A stretch of DNA of 64,000 bases from Bromus sterilis (GCA_950022295.1 OX465595.1:120716270-120780269); one strand, 5' to 3'. Shown: positions 46,329 to 58,257, counted from the stretch's first letter. The notes: generated by a model not told the origin, from the sequence alone. Translations and numbers: made by a program.

Positions 46329-49300
46329 AGGGCTGTCTTGGATGAGAATGTTGTTGAGGAATCAGCAAACGATGGCATGGCACGCGAAACTGACGGTGGT
46401 GAGGGCTTAGATTGCACTGGATTAGAAAGAGATGACTTGGAGCGAAATGTCACGAAGCCATCGGTTATTATTCAAACTTCAAATGTTGGCGTCAATGCAG
46501 AAGAGACAATCAAGAAAGGGAACTACAAAGAATCATGAACAAGTTAGTAGTCTGCAACTCCCATTTTTTCTATTGCTTTACCTTTCATGTGCAAATTTCT
46601 TCACCTTTTACAAGTAATTTTTTTCTCAAATTCTTGCAATCTTGCCACCACAAACACGACTCACAAATTAAAGCCGCAGCAAAGGGAAAATAGTGGTGTT
46701 TTGGTTAAAATTCTGGCAGAATACAGAGTTTTGCAAATTAAAGCCCACATAAAAACAACGCAACTAAATGTGCTTTTTTAAAATAATTTTATTTCGGCAA
46801 GTACGAGGGAGGGAGGGGTATGAAATTCTGACAACCATCCTCAACAATACGGAAGACAATGATCCAGAAATCGTGCAACCAAGATACTAAGGTTTTTAGA
46901 AAAAATAAACCACCCATGTCTTTTCTCACTGCGAGTTTTTGTTACATTTTTGGAAGGGAACAAATTGTTGGTGAGGAAAACAGAGAGTGGATCAGCAACG
47001 CTATCGAAGATAAGTTTGCTGATTCATTTGGAGGATCACAAATCACATTACCACCAGTGGGTGAGTTTCTCGAGTCAGATAACAACACACCACCAGATAC
47101 AGACAACTCTCTATTGTCGGAAGAGGATAGTAGCCAGTTCATAGAGCAACAGATTAGGGGCAGCGCCGCAGGGCTCGCTAGCAGGTTGCAGCAGTTCAAG
47201 ATTGCAAAGATGGAGGCATCTGGGTGTCGACAACAGGGAGCAATAGCAAGGAGGAGTTCTTCGAGGTTCGCAAAAACACAATCAACAGGGCTTGTCATTA
47301 CGACTAATGAGGGGGACGGTATCATCGGCAACACCCATGATGAAATAAAGCGTTATGTTGCCAAAGAGCTAGGGCTGCTAAAGGATTCTTGCATCCTACC
47401 CCCATCTTTCAAAGGAAATCAGGATCCATCTAAGAGGACAAAGCAGCCAGCTAGGAGGTAACTTGTGGTTGTTTTTTAACCTTAACAAGGAACACAAAAA
47501 ATATTCAACGAGGTTGGGTTGTCTAGAGTTTTAGCATCTATGCTAATTTTTTCCTTAATCCTTTGTTCCTCACACATCACACTTTGTTACATGAGAGCAC
47601 TAACATCTTTTTTCTTATTCATAAATGCTTTTTATTTTTTTCTATTTAATTTTATTGTTTTTTTTCTTGTAGGGCCACTATTATCAAGTCTAAGCTAACA
47701 CTTCATACACAAAGGCTAAAGCAGTATATTGGTGACAAGAAAGAAGAAGAACGGAAACTGGAAGCAAGACGCAAAAGGTGAGAATCAAAATTCAGTAACT
47801 TAGTTAGAAATTTTCTTTTTGCAAGTAAGCACTTCTTTTTCTCGCGGCAACACAGTGTCTGTGTTTCTTATTATCATGAGGGAACACATGTTTAAGTTTA
47901 TTTTTTTATCAGCATGTGGACATTTGAGTTTATATTTTTTTGTGGCAATTAGCAATTTTTACCTTGTGGCAAGTACTATATTTTAAACAGCAATAGTATG
48001 TAGGTTTTTGTGGCAAAAATTTTAATGTGGCAAGCAGTAACTATTTTTTGTGGCAAGCAGCTTGTTAAATAACTCACTATATTTTTTTGTTGCAACAATT
48101 ATATATGTGGCAACAACATCTAGTATATCACAGCCCCGACAGTAAACATGATTCCTTTGTTTGTTAATTTTTTTACCTGGAAAAGCATCGCAGATTTGAA
48201 GGAAGCTAGCGGCAAAAGGCAAGCAACAAGGAGATCACCACGGATTGCTGCAGGAAACCTGAGTGGTAATGATGGCAGAGCAGCAGAAGTTTTGTCACCA
48301 AGTAAAGCAGCAGCAATATTTCCCTCCAAAAAGAAAGGCAGGGGCACAGGTGATTGCAGCAGAGGACGTATGAGCGGAAGCAAGAAGAGGATCACAAGTG
48401 TTGATGGTTCGAGCAGCTGTAGGGCAATAGTTTTGTCCCCAACGCCAGTCTCACCGGATGGTCGTGCAACAGACCCAGATCAAGGAGGAAGTAGCAGCAC
48501 AACCATTATCTTTTCACCTGTCATTGAGAGGCACACCCACGGTGAAGTCGGATCTTCTGCTCAGGAACCAATTTCCTTGTCCCAAATGGCAACCACACAA
48601 CAATACAATATAGCAGACTTCTTTGTTGGCCAGGTACCAAGGACTCCAATCATTGTGCCGAAGCACATAATGGAGCTGGTAACAGGTTTATCTCTATCAG
48701 CCAAGAAGATAGGCATTTTCCAAGAACACAAGGGCAAATCGCCTGCTCTAATTGAACGCTCGCATACTCCTCCAAGCCTGGCAAGAGATGACCGTCCTGG
48801 GTGTTTCACACCACCATCTTTTGATCTTGGGTTTTCTCAGCCAACTCCAGAAGCCGATTTGAATGATGATTCCACACCTGATCTCCCAGAAGCCGAATTC
48901 ATCGATGATCACACAGCCATCGAAGCGGAACCGATTTCATGGGCCATACCTAGAGGTAAAACAGATTAACCTTTCTTGGTAATCATTTTTTGATCCAAAT
49001 CCACAACTTATTCCATTTTTTTAAGACTCATGTCATGGTTTTCCAATTTTCACATTCAAACTCTTTTTTTCGCTGACATTGCTGTGATTTTTTAAATTAT
49101 TAGATGCCATGGGGACTATCCATAATATCAATTTCCACATGTCAAAGCAACTAGAAGACTTTCTCAGTGGCAACTCATTGGAAATTGACCAACAGACTAG
49201 TGACGAGCTCGATAGGTACGAAAAGCACTGCAAGAAGCTTGTAGAGCAGAACCGAGCGAGCAAAATAATAGTACCGAGCTCTACTGGAGGCTCAGCAAGG

Positions 49301-49450
49301 AGCGGTGCTGCTGTGAGTATAACCCCCAAGAAAAATCCGCACGTTGGAAGGATCAAAACGGTGTCCCGTTTCAAGTTATCCCCATACGGCAAAGAAATGA
49401 AGGTTAGTGACGAAGCGGAAGACGTGTACAAGAAGTTGATGTTCCACGGT

Positions 49451-49910
49451 CAACTTCCAAATTCATCAGTGAAAAAGTAAGTTATGTTATCAACCTATTT
49501 TTCATGGCAATACATCATATTTTTTTGTGGGTAGTAGCATATTTAAATAACTGGAAATAGTATGTATTTTTTTTGGCAACACAGTTTAATCTTTTGTGGC
49601 AAGTAGAAACTTTTAGTGGTAACTAGCATATCAAAATAACCAGTGACAGTTTTTGTATATTAACTCCATGTCAACTCCCAAATTCATGAGTGAAAAAGTA
49701 AGTTATGTTATCCACCTATTTTTCATGGCAAGACAATATACTTTTTGTGGGAAGTAGAAAATATTAGTGCCAAGTAGCATATTAAATAACTGGTAACAGT
49801 ATGTATTTTTTCTGAAAACACAGTTTAATCTTTTGTGGCAAGTAGAAACTTTAGTGGTAACTAGCATATCAAAATAACCAATGACAGTTTGTATCTTTTT
49901 TCTGGCAACA
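49451..49910 (+). repeat. 221-bp tandem duplication of exon end, 5' splice site and intron start
   Basis: The exon end and donor (GTGAAAAAGTAAGTTATG at 49470-49487) recur 221 bp downstream (about 49691) together with the same intron sequence. Copies differ by several substitutions and small indels. The second copy lies wholly in the intron. Confidence 0.85.
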
Positions 49911-51126
49911 CATTTTCAACTTTTTTTGTGGTAAATGCTCAGAACTCCATGTCAATACCCCAAATCAACCAACCACAACTTTTTAAAATACATCGACCTG
50001 ATACTTTGTGTACATACCATAACTATGTCTTTTGTTTTCCCCCCTCAGTGTTATCATCATCAAGTACAAGGATGGATTCGCAGCCATCCGAGATTTGGCA
50101 GATTTAATCCGCCCAAAAGGATTGCTGTCAGAAGGATGCGGCAGAGTAGCCATAGAGTATCTGAGCACTATAAACAATGTTAAGGGGAAAACAATACTCC
50201 CACCGCAGATAGCAAAGTTCTTGATGCGAGGAGAACACGACAAGCCGATGGTCACTCAGCTTTTCCAGAGGAGGAAGGATTTTGCTTTGAGTTGTCAGGA
50301 CCAAGTAAGTTTTTTCCCACTCTTCATTTAAGTTCTTTCTTGTTAATGTTTTTTGGCGTCTTACACATGATATAACTTAACTCTTCTTTTTGCAACAATT
50401 ACCTACCTATGGCTGCCACAAAAATTAACAGTAGTCCCCACATATCTTTTTTATGCACAAAACTAGTTGAAACTTATGCAGGACTTAATATTATTAGTTT
50501 ACAACTTTTCTTACTTATGCCTGCCACAGAACATCAAACCCAGTAAATTTTTAATACTGTTTTTGTAAAAAACCTTGCAGATTGTGCTGCCGGTCTACGA
50601 ACTGCTTGGATCAGGACCCGATGAAGGTATTCATTGGTGCACCATGTGTATCAATTTGAAAGCACAAAGGTTCGAAGCTCTGGACTCAATACGACAAAAG
50701 TACAACCCCATTTACGTGGCGAACGCAACAACTTTGATGAACAAAATTAAAGAAGCTTGGAAGATATACTACTACAAGTCAAGGGTTCAGATTGAAGACT
50801 ACAAGTTGGAGATCATTGGCGTGCAAAACATAGGACTTCAGTGAGTAACCAAGATTTTTCAATTGTTTCTCACTTTTTTCAGACTTGTTTTTGTGTTTTT
50901 TAAGCATTACAGCACTTGTTTTATTTCTTCTTAAATTTTTTCTCAAACCAGGGTTGACAGCGGGTTTACAGCGCTGGAGTACATCGAAAGATGGGATGGA
51001 GAGAACATTGTTCAGATCCGCAAAGAAGACATCCCGAAACTGAGAAAGATCGCCGTGTACAGATGGTTGAGTGCTCCATTCAACAAGGCACCAAGTTGGA
51101 AGTTCCACCTCAACAGCGACAGATAA

Positions 51127-51416
51127 ATATGTAAGTTAGTGCACATTTTTCTTCCTTCTTTTCTTTTTTGGAACAACTAGAAGTGTGTTTTCATCTAGCA
51201 AGCTACTATTTTTGTGCAACAAATTGCCACACAATCTGACCACATTATTATTCTTGTCATTCAACATAGCACTGCGCAATTCTTTTTAACACACAGAAAG
51301 CAATAGTCTTCACATAGTGTATTTTAGAAGGAGATAGCAGGAACATTTGGTCAAAAAAAAAGGTACAATAAGGGGTACACAAATGCTATATTTTTTATTT
51401 CATCCTAGAGCAAAGC
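51127..51416. other. Intergenic gap between the two convergent MULE genes
   Basis: T-rich, about 290 bp, no reading frame of note. It must hold the 3' ends of both transcripts, which may overlap. I see no clear AATAAA on either strand. Confidence 0.5.
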
Positions 51417-54400
51417 TCACATCTTATGCCGATCATCACATGTTCGAGCATCATGCTCCTTCGAGCCACACTTTCTGCATGTTCTTGTTTCTTTTTTGCC
51501 AACATTCAACGGGTGCTTGTATGTCCTCTGCCTCTTACGCCCTTTCGTGTTCGACTTTGGTGGGTCTCGAATGTTTGGTTCCGAAGCAGCAGTGTTTGAA
51601 GTCTCACACGGGACACTCGATGCACCAATCTGCACAGAAGTAACATTCGGTGGAGCAGGGGCTGTCCAAGCAGACGCACTTTGAATGTTAACTGAAGTAG
51701 ACGCTGCCAGATTAGCTTTCGACGCTCTTTTTTGCTGCTCTTTTTGTAGCGCAATCAGCTCCCCTTTCATCTCCTTCAAGTGCGTTCCTAATATCTTCCT
51801 GCCATCACTAGTGCGGCAACCAATCTTAATGAGGGACGAGTAGTCTGCGTTCATTGTCGCGGTCCTAATAAGGTACATTGACTCCTCAGGCATCTCGTGC
51901 ACTTGCCCAGGAACTTGATCTGCTTTATCAACAAGCATCTCCTCTGCAAGCCATGTCCACCTCTTGAGTATATAAGCAGCGGGCACGAACGTGACACCAA
52001 GCTGTATCATCACCTGCATCATTATTTAAAAATATATATGAGGAAACAGATTATTATGGCAATAATCTTATTAGGAAACTGGAAACAATTTCTTAATAAC
52101 ATTAAAAAATGATTAGGATTTCAAACAATGTTCTTGCCTGGCTGAGCACAATTTTAGGTTTTTCTGGCAAACCAGCTTTATCCAGTTGATACTTTTGCAA
52201 CAATATCTAGGGGTGCAAGCATGTTGAAATTTGTAGCAACCAGCTTATAAGTAAACTGGCAACACTATATATGCTTTTTCTGGGCGGAAGTAATTTCTAA
52301 GAAAAAATGGCAACATTATATAGCTTTTCCGGCAACTAGTTTGTAAGAAACTGGCTTCTATATTTAAAAGTTGGGAAACTATCTAGCTTTTCTGGCAACA
52401 ATATATAACTTTTGTGGTAGGTAGGTTATAAGAAAAGTGGCAAAATTTATTAAATATTTCCAGTGGTAAGTAGCATTTTTCTTACCTTCAGTATGTGGCA
52501 ACAGATTATACCGTCCCGTTCATACTTGCAGCACTCACGTGCATACACCCCAGCCTCAGTGTCCGCTTTCACCTTGAAGGACTTATTTCCATATCCCGGG
52601 ACAAACAAAATACAGTCGACTACATAAGCGAGTGGACTTGTTTGCTTGCAGTTGTAGGACATCACAGCCTGCATCTCTCCCTGGAACCTGAGAAAAATGT
52701 TGCGGGTGTAAACCCTGGACATCTGTATCTCAATCGGGTGATAGCTCCATTTCCTAGCCTCCTTTATCACCGTGTCGGCATCTTGTTTGTCCTCAGGATA
52801 CATTATCTTCTCCTGTATCGCTGCATACTGACGGATAAAGTCAATGAGGGAATTCTGTGGGTTCACATATTTTTTCAGTACAGCGTTGAACCCCTCACTT
52901 CTTTGAGTAGTCTGTAGGAAAGGGTAGAAGTTCTGAACAAAGTACGCAGGCACCCAACATTCCCTGTTCTCATATAGGTTGATGAACTCCTCATGCTCAG
53001 CAACTCCATGCTCAATGACCATCTTGTTCCATCTCATCTCAAATTCTTCAATGGAATAGCTCTCATTGATACAATCGTTGAACTCCTTACGCAAGACATC
53101 TCTCTTTGATAGAAAAGGTCCGAGTCTCTCAGTCAATTTTTGCACAATGTGCCAACGGCAGTTTCGATGTACCGTGTTAGGGAAGACATCATTGATGGCA
53201 GACCGCATGGCAAAGTCCTGATCAGTTATTATGTTGGTTGGAGGCACACCGCCCATGGCATGCAGGAACGTTTGAAAGAGCCAAAAAAAACTCGTTGTCA
53301 ACTCATTTCTTACAAATGCACACCCAAACTGGATGGACTGTCCATGGTTGTTAATCCCAATGAAAGGAGCAAATGGCATCTTGTAAATGTTTTTCAGGTA
53401 TGTCGTGTCAAAGGAAATGCAATCGTTGAAGTGCCTGTAAGCTCTCCTAGCTGAACCCTCAACCCAATAGATGCATTGAACCATGTCAAACTCATCAAGC
53501 TTGTAATTGTAGTAGAAGTCTTTGTCAGCCTCCTTCATGCTCTTGAAGCATTCTATAGTGTCTTGCATGTCAGTATACTTGTCCTCACCCCGCATTTTTG
53601 CCAACAAGTTGGCCAAGTCCTTGTCGGTGTATCCAATGTCCGCACGCGTCCCATGCAAAATTGACATCAGCTGCATCTGCCTGGAAGGCTCCAAGTTGCA
53701 ATCATATAGTATCCTTATGAATTTTTTCTCTTCTTCTGGTATGTGCCTGTGCGACCGCATGAAGCCTGTGAGTGACCATTTCTTCACAAGGGGATGGTTG
53801 TGCTCATCGTTGATCTCAGTAACAACCCAACTGTCTCCTCGACGTTTGACAAACATGCAAGCAGGGCAATCTATCCGTTCCGTAGTATTTCTCCATCTCT
53901 CTGGGACAACCGGATCTGGGTTTTCTGGGTCTTCACTCTTCTTCAGATTGTGACCTGCTTTTTGGCACACCAGCTTCGCCCTAATGAGCTCTCCAGTTTT
54001 TTCAGATTTTTTCTGGAAGTTGAATCTGACACCAAAACCTTTGCGTCTTGCATACGCCAGATAGTGTTTCTGAGCAGCTAGTAGGCTGTCAAACATCAAC
54101 CCAGCTACCGGCTGCTGCGGCGTGGACATCACCTCCTGCACACCTTCATCAGCTTTGTCTTCTCCACCATTCCCGTCAGGGGTGTGATAACTTGAGGCCG
54201 GCAGCGTTGTCTCTGTGACCGCTTGCTTTTGTTGTTGCTGGCTATCAAAAGCACAGCCTTCAGACGGGGCCGACATTCCACCTGTTTTTTTTTCATTTAG
54301 AACCAAACAACATGGGGGGGGGGACAACAAAACACATGAGATGGTGGTTTAACAAGCAAAACAACTAGCTCGCATACTAATTTTGTGGGAAGCAAGTCTT

Positions 54401-54910
54401 AAATATTTGTGGCAACTATACACACAAATTTTTCCAGGAAGCAAGCTCTAATTGTCCGGCTAGTACTCACATAGATTTTTTTTGGGAAACAAATGTTAAT
54501 TTTGCGGCAAATACTTACAAAGTTTTTGGGGAACCAAGCTTTTCTTTTTGTGTGGCAAGTACTCTGATTTATTTTGTGGAAACCAAGTCTTACTCCAACT
54601 TTTTCGTGCACTAGCTGTCATATCTATTGTCTCAACATTTTTTATGGCAATCTAGTGTTAAATTTTTCTGGCAAGTATTTACATTTTTAACTTGGGAAAA
54701 CAAGGTATTTTTTGTAGTTTTTTTTCTGGGAACCAAGTTAATATCTGTGGAAACTACTCACATTGTTTTTCTGTAAACCAAGTGTTAATTATGTGGCAAG
54801 TTCTCAAACAGTTTTCTGGCAACTTATGCTGATCGATAATCGTGGGCAAGTAGACTGAAAAAATTCCCCTTACCATGAAGGGCAGAAGCTGCTGAATTGT
54901 GTGACTCCAT
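51417..54910 (-). CDS. FAR1/mudrA-type MULE transposase, intact three-exon gene
   Basis: Exons 54910-54874, 54281-52486 and 52013-51417 join in phase with GT-AG introns into 810 codons without internal stops (809 residues). The first exon supplies only 12 residues. Domains: a FAR1-type DNA-binding zinc-finger region at about residues 75-180; a MULE transposase core with catalytic acidic residues Asp304 (ISFDTTY), Asp366 (IITDQDFA) and Glu475 (QRSEGFNA); a SWIM-like motif at about 594-608 (ECCKYERDGIICCH); and a C-terminal CCHC knuckle CRKCGSKEHDARTC. Such proteins act in the nucleus, bind the element termini and cut out or insert the element; the host FAR1/FHY3 factors derive from this family. 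The first Cys of SWIM appears to be Arg. The gene converges on the ULP-like gene, whose stop is 290 bp away. Activity is plausible but untested. Confidence 0.88.
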
Positions 54911-55627
54911 GGTCCTTTTTCCGCTTGCAGTTACTTTTTATCGCACCACTCAATCACACCCTCACAAAAAAACCTGAAATTTTTATAGCAAAGGTTTAAT
55001 TCTTGGGATTATTTTTTTCAGATGAGAAGAACAAAGGGGATGGGAGAGGTGGCAGAACTTTTGTGGAACGAGCTAGCAATCAGCAAGCAAATTGCAGCAA
55101 GTAGATTCCAGCAGCATGATGTTGTTTGTACAAGCAAGTTCTTGTAGGGTTTTATGAAGCAGTAGTGACTTTGTTTTAGGTTATGCAAGTTCGTAACTAG
55201 CAGTTTTATGGATTCTTAGTCAGTTTCTACTAGAAGGATATAACCAACAGTTCTTGTGAGATGCATGCATGTGGAGGAACAGATCTAGATTACCTCTTTT
55301 TTTTCCTGTTGTTGATTGTCAGATCAAAGAGTTTGCTTCTTTTTTCTGGGGGGTGTAGCCAAAATCCTGAGTAAGAGGAAGTCTCTTGGCAAAAAATTTA
55401 GAACAAGGGAGAGGAGAGAAGCCAGTCGGCGGCAGGTGTTGGAGAAGGCAGGTGTGTGCTCCTTATATAGCCAGGGAAGAGGGGGGTTGGTTAGGGCAAG
55501 CTTGGCGCTGGTTGGTGGGCTGGACGCCTAGGCTGGGCCAGCTAGCTGACGATTGGGGGGGTGGGGGGTGGGGATGGGTTTGGTGGCTAGCTGGCAGGTG
55601 GGGCTCGGTTTGGCGGGAGAGTGGCAC
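54911..55627 (-). promoter_or_regulatory. MULE right leader region (promoter of the transposase)
   Basis: Non-coding 720 bp upstream of the transposase start, AT-rich near the gene and G-rich toward the terminus, with a G-run (GGGGGGGTGGGGGG-like) near 55555-55570. No TATA box is certain. Confidence 0.4.
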
Positions 55628-55677
55628 AGCCGCCGCACCGCTAATCCCAGGTGCGGCGCCACTGTGGAGTGCCTCCC
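55628..55677 (-). repeat. MULE right terminal inverted repeat
   Basis: The reverse complement begins GGGAGGCACTCC, with CGCCGCACCTGGG (55646-55658) at offset 20, matching the left terminus. Confidence 0.75.
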
Positions 55678-55686
55678 AACAAAGTT

Positions 55687-57523
55687 TTACCCGTACGGTC
55701 TCAATGCGTTGTGCTTTGCCTAGCCAGATATTTTCCATACACCACCCGTATACTAGCTATACAACTAGCCAGATATTTTCCCATACGCTGCTGCCCATAC
55801 ACAAGCAAGATACAAGCCATACACATCATCGGGTTCTAGCCCCAGATACTAGCAAAAGTAGTTTTCTTCGCTGGTTGCTTCCGCCCAGGTCGGCGGCCGG
55901 TCACTTCCGATTGCGTCCGCGAGCCCAGCGCCCGATTGCTTTCGCGTGCCCATCCGACTTCGTTGGAGGTCGGCAGCCGGCTGTTTCTATGTGCGTCCTC
56001 CGAGTATGCTCAAGTCGGCAGCCCGTTGCAGTCGGGCTCGCACTCCGACTTCGTCCAAGTCGGTCGGCCGGCAGCCGCCTCCTCCGATGTGATGTTCCTC
56101 GCCGGTTGGAACAGCTCGGCCACCGACTGAGTGAAGAGACAGCAATTTTCAGAGCAAGTTCAGAAGAGTGAGTCGGGTTGCTGGCTACTCGCAGATTCCT
56201 TCAGCTCGGCCAGCCGAGTGCCCAAGCAAAAAAAAAGAAGAGAGAGAGCGACAAGAAGAACATGAGCAGAGAAAGCCGACTAGTTTTTGCCGGGCTGGGT
56301 ATGTTCGCATGTGGTTGTTCTTGCTCGGCCATCCGATTGCGAAAAAGAAAAGTGAAACTAAGAAAGTTGGTGCCCAAGCTGGCTAAGTGTTGGGTCGATT
56401 GAGCTACAATTCTGGCTCGGCTGCAAACTTCAGTGCGCTGTATTTTGGATCGGCTTGCCGACCGCGCGGATCGGCCGGAAGACTGCAAAAAAAACGTCAG
56501 TTAGGTCGGCCGATGTCAATCCGATTGCGCTGACCGGTCAGCCGATTGCGAAAAAGAAGTGTGGTTGTGACCCGGATGGCAGACCATCCGCTGGAGCAAC
56601 CACAAGGGATCACTTGCCCAAATAACTCGACGAGTCACTCGGAGGCTCGGAGGACGAACCCGCCGAGTGCCCCGTCTTCATCAACAAAAGACTCTCCGAA
56701 CGACTCGATGAGTCACTCGGAGGCTCGGAGGACGAGCCTGCCGAGTGTCACGTCTACTACATCAACAGAAACCCTCCGGATGACTCTCCAAGTCACCCGG
56801 AGGCTACACCTTCACCCAGTGGGTGTTCCGACTGCGCCAAAAATTCAATGTGAATTCCACTCAATACTGCTCACCATATCAAGCATGACGGATGAACCTG
56901 AGTAGTCTTCGGGGGTTATCTCCGCGTTATTTCCAGTCGGCTGCATGTTCGGCCCGGGACTGGCTACCTCTGGGCAGGCCAGATAACCCAAATAGCTATT
57001 TCCGACAGACGGATTAGTAGTGTGTACGGAGCCAAAGGCCTGCGATTTGATCCATCTGCAGACCGCATGCCGGCTGCAACACTGGCAAAGAGCAAAAGCT
57101 GGAAGTCACCAGACATGAACAACGTCCAAAGAGAAAACAATTTGGACGACCCGATCATTTCCTTTTGGAAGTTTGCTCGGTTGAGTTTGCTCCCCAAAGT
57201 CTAAGTACTGTACACTTCATCTTGCGGCCGACTGTTCGATCCATCTACAGACCGCAAGCCGGCTGTAATGCTGGCGAGAGCAAGAGCCAAAGGGTGGAAT
57301 GAATAGAAAAACGACTGCGGGGCGAAGGCAAAGCCGAGTCGGCCTCCCGATTGCTAACGTTAGAAAAATAAGAAGTATTTGATATATCCGAGATAACTAA
57401 CGTTTGTCTGATGCATGATTGTTTCCGGGGGAAAAATACTGAGACCCTCGACGCCATCGACTACAACAAAATCAAGGAACCCTCCGGATGACTCTCCGAG
57501 TCACCCGGAGGCTCGGAGGCTAC
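55687..57523 (+). mobile_element. Element B internal region, right of the MULE
   Basis: Non-coding, with CCGATTGC/GTCGGC words and GAGTCACTCGGAGGCTCGGA repeats at 56632-56800 and 57490-57520. It is collinear with A 58258-59247 (shared GTAGTCTTCGGGGGTTATCT and GATAACCCAAAT). It ends GGAGGCTAC before the LTR. Confidence 0.7.
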
Positions 57524-58252
57524 TATCGGAGGAAATACCCCCGGGTATACCAAAAGTCACCAATTCGATGCAACTCCAACTGCGCGCCTTCGCTGACTGC
57601 GCTCCGGCTCGGCTCCCCGCCGACTGCTCCATGCCGATTGCGCGCCAGCTCGGACGCCGGTTGATTGCCCCGTGCCGATTGCCCGCAGTCGGCCGTCCGC
57701 GCACTCGGCCGACTGTTCGCGCACTCGGCTGTCCAAGAGGTCAACCGAGACATCTACATCAAGCAGACAAGACGAGCTGACAAGACAAGCCAAACCACCT
57801 TTAGCCACATCATGACATCGTGAATAGTGTAAAGTGGAGGTGTCACATTGCATCACATCATCCCATCACCTCACATGTACTCCCTTTCGTCCTTTTCCCC
57901 TTGTCCTCACCCATGGAGCATCCTTGCCACCACCATATAAGGGGAAAGGCATGCCCACGGTGAGAGGGGGAGCATTCCACTCTTTCATCCCTTCCATAGA
58001 AGCCAGCTCGGGTGACAGCAGCCCAGCTCGGCAGTAGCAGATATCCAGCTCAAGGAGCACCATGTACAGATATGAGCCTATAGTCCAGACAGGCAGGAGT
58101 AGGGGTTTTATCTCTACGGAGAGCCCCGAACCTGGGTAACTCGTTGTGTTCATCACCGTGCTTGTACCTCGACCCGTCCGGAGCGCCGTCGTCTGCGCAT
58201 TGTTCCCCCACTTTAGCCATCCTATGGCATCTGCCGTCACAAATCGACGACA
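57524..58252 (+). repeat. 3' LTR of element B
   Basis: Starts TATCGGAGG (TG changed to TA), ends CGACGACA, 729 bp, no length difference from the 5' LTR. Confidence 0.92.
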
Positions 58253-58257
58253 GGTCC

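Larger units (their letters stand above)
43409..51126 (+). pseudogene. ULP1-like (C48 peptidase fold) gene of the MULE, multi-exon, catalytic Cys lost
   Basis: Exons consistent in phase and splice signals: 43409-43474, 43606-44103, 44310-44420, 44518-44670, 44782-44919, 45448-45710, from 45818 on, ending at 47457, 47673-47777, 48186-48955, 49104-49476, 50049-50304, 50581-50840, 50952-51126. Boundaries between 46400 and 47000 are unresolved. The N-terminal region (LTELSVHEMLGIP) resembles the DUF1985/plant-mobile-domain-like part of ULP proteins carried by plant MULEs. The middle has acidic 21-residue repeats and basic low-complexity stretches. The C-terminus is ULP1-like: HW in GIHWCTMCINLK, Asp in FEALDS, then VDSGFTALEYIERWDG where active enzymes have DCG. 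An in-frame TAA lies at 45625-45627 and a TGA at 46536-46538. ULP1 enzymes cleave SUMO conjugates; this copy probably cannot. Its role in transposition is unknown. Confidence 0.75.
42087..55677. mobile_element. Mutator-like element (MULE), 13.6 kb, with FAR1-type transposase and ULP-like gene
   Basis: Starts GGGAATTG and ends (reverse complement) GGGAGGCA, flanked by a perfect 9-bp target duplication AACAAAGTT (42078-42086 and 55678-55686), the length typical of Mutator. The termini share CGCCGCACCTGGG at exactly the same offset (20-32) and GTGCGGCG about 8 bp further in, so they are short diverged terminal inverted repeats of about 50 bp. Inside are two convergent genes: a FAR1/mudrA-like transposase transcribed leftward from the right end, and a ULP1-like gene transcribed rightward from the left end. 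The perfect target duplication inside a young LTR element points to a recent insertion. Confidence 0.9.
40451..58252 (+). mobile_element. Element B: complete non-autonomous LTR retrotransposon, host of the MULE
   Basis: LTRs 40451-41179 and 57524-58252, both exactly 729 bp, flanked by a perfect 5-bp target duplication GGTCC (40446-40450 and 58253-58257). The primer-site motif follows the 5' LTR. Without the MULE and one copy of its target duplication the element is 4.2 kb. The internal region has no gag or pol, so it would need proteins from a relative. I count about 18 differences between the LTRs (about 2.5%). It is related to element A, into which it inserted. Confidence 0.9.

Noticed and set aside
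43409..51126. Host SUMO protease gene captured intact by a transposon
   Set aside because: The catalytic Cys is missing, there is an in-frame stop, and the N-terminal part resembles MULE-type ULP proteins rather than a host ULP1/ESD4 enzyme.
51417..54910. Host FAR1-RELATED SEQUENCE transcription factor gene
   Set aside because: It lies between MULE termini with a target duplication and keeps the DDE residues, so it is better called a transposase.
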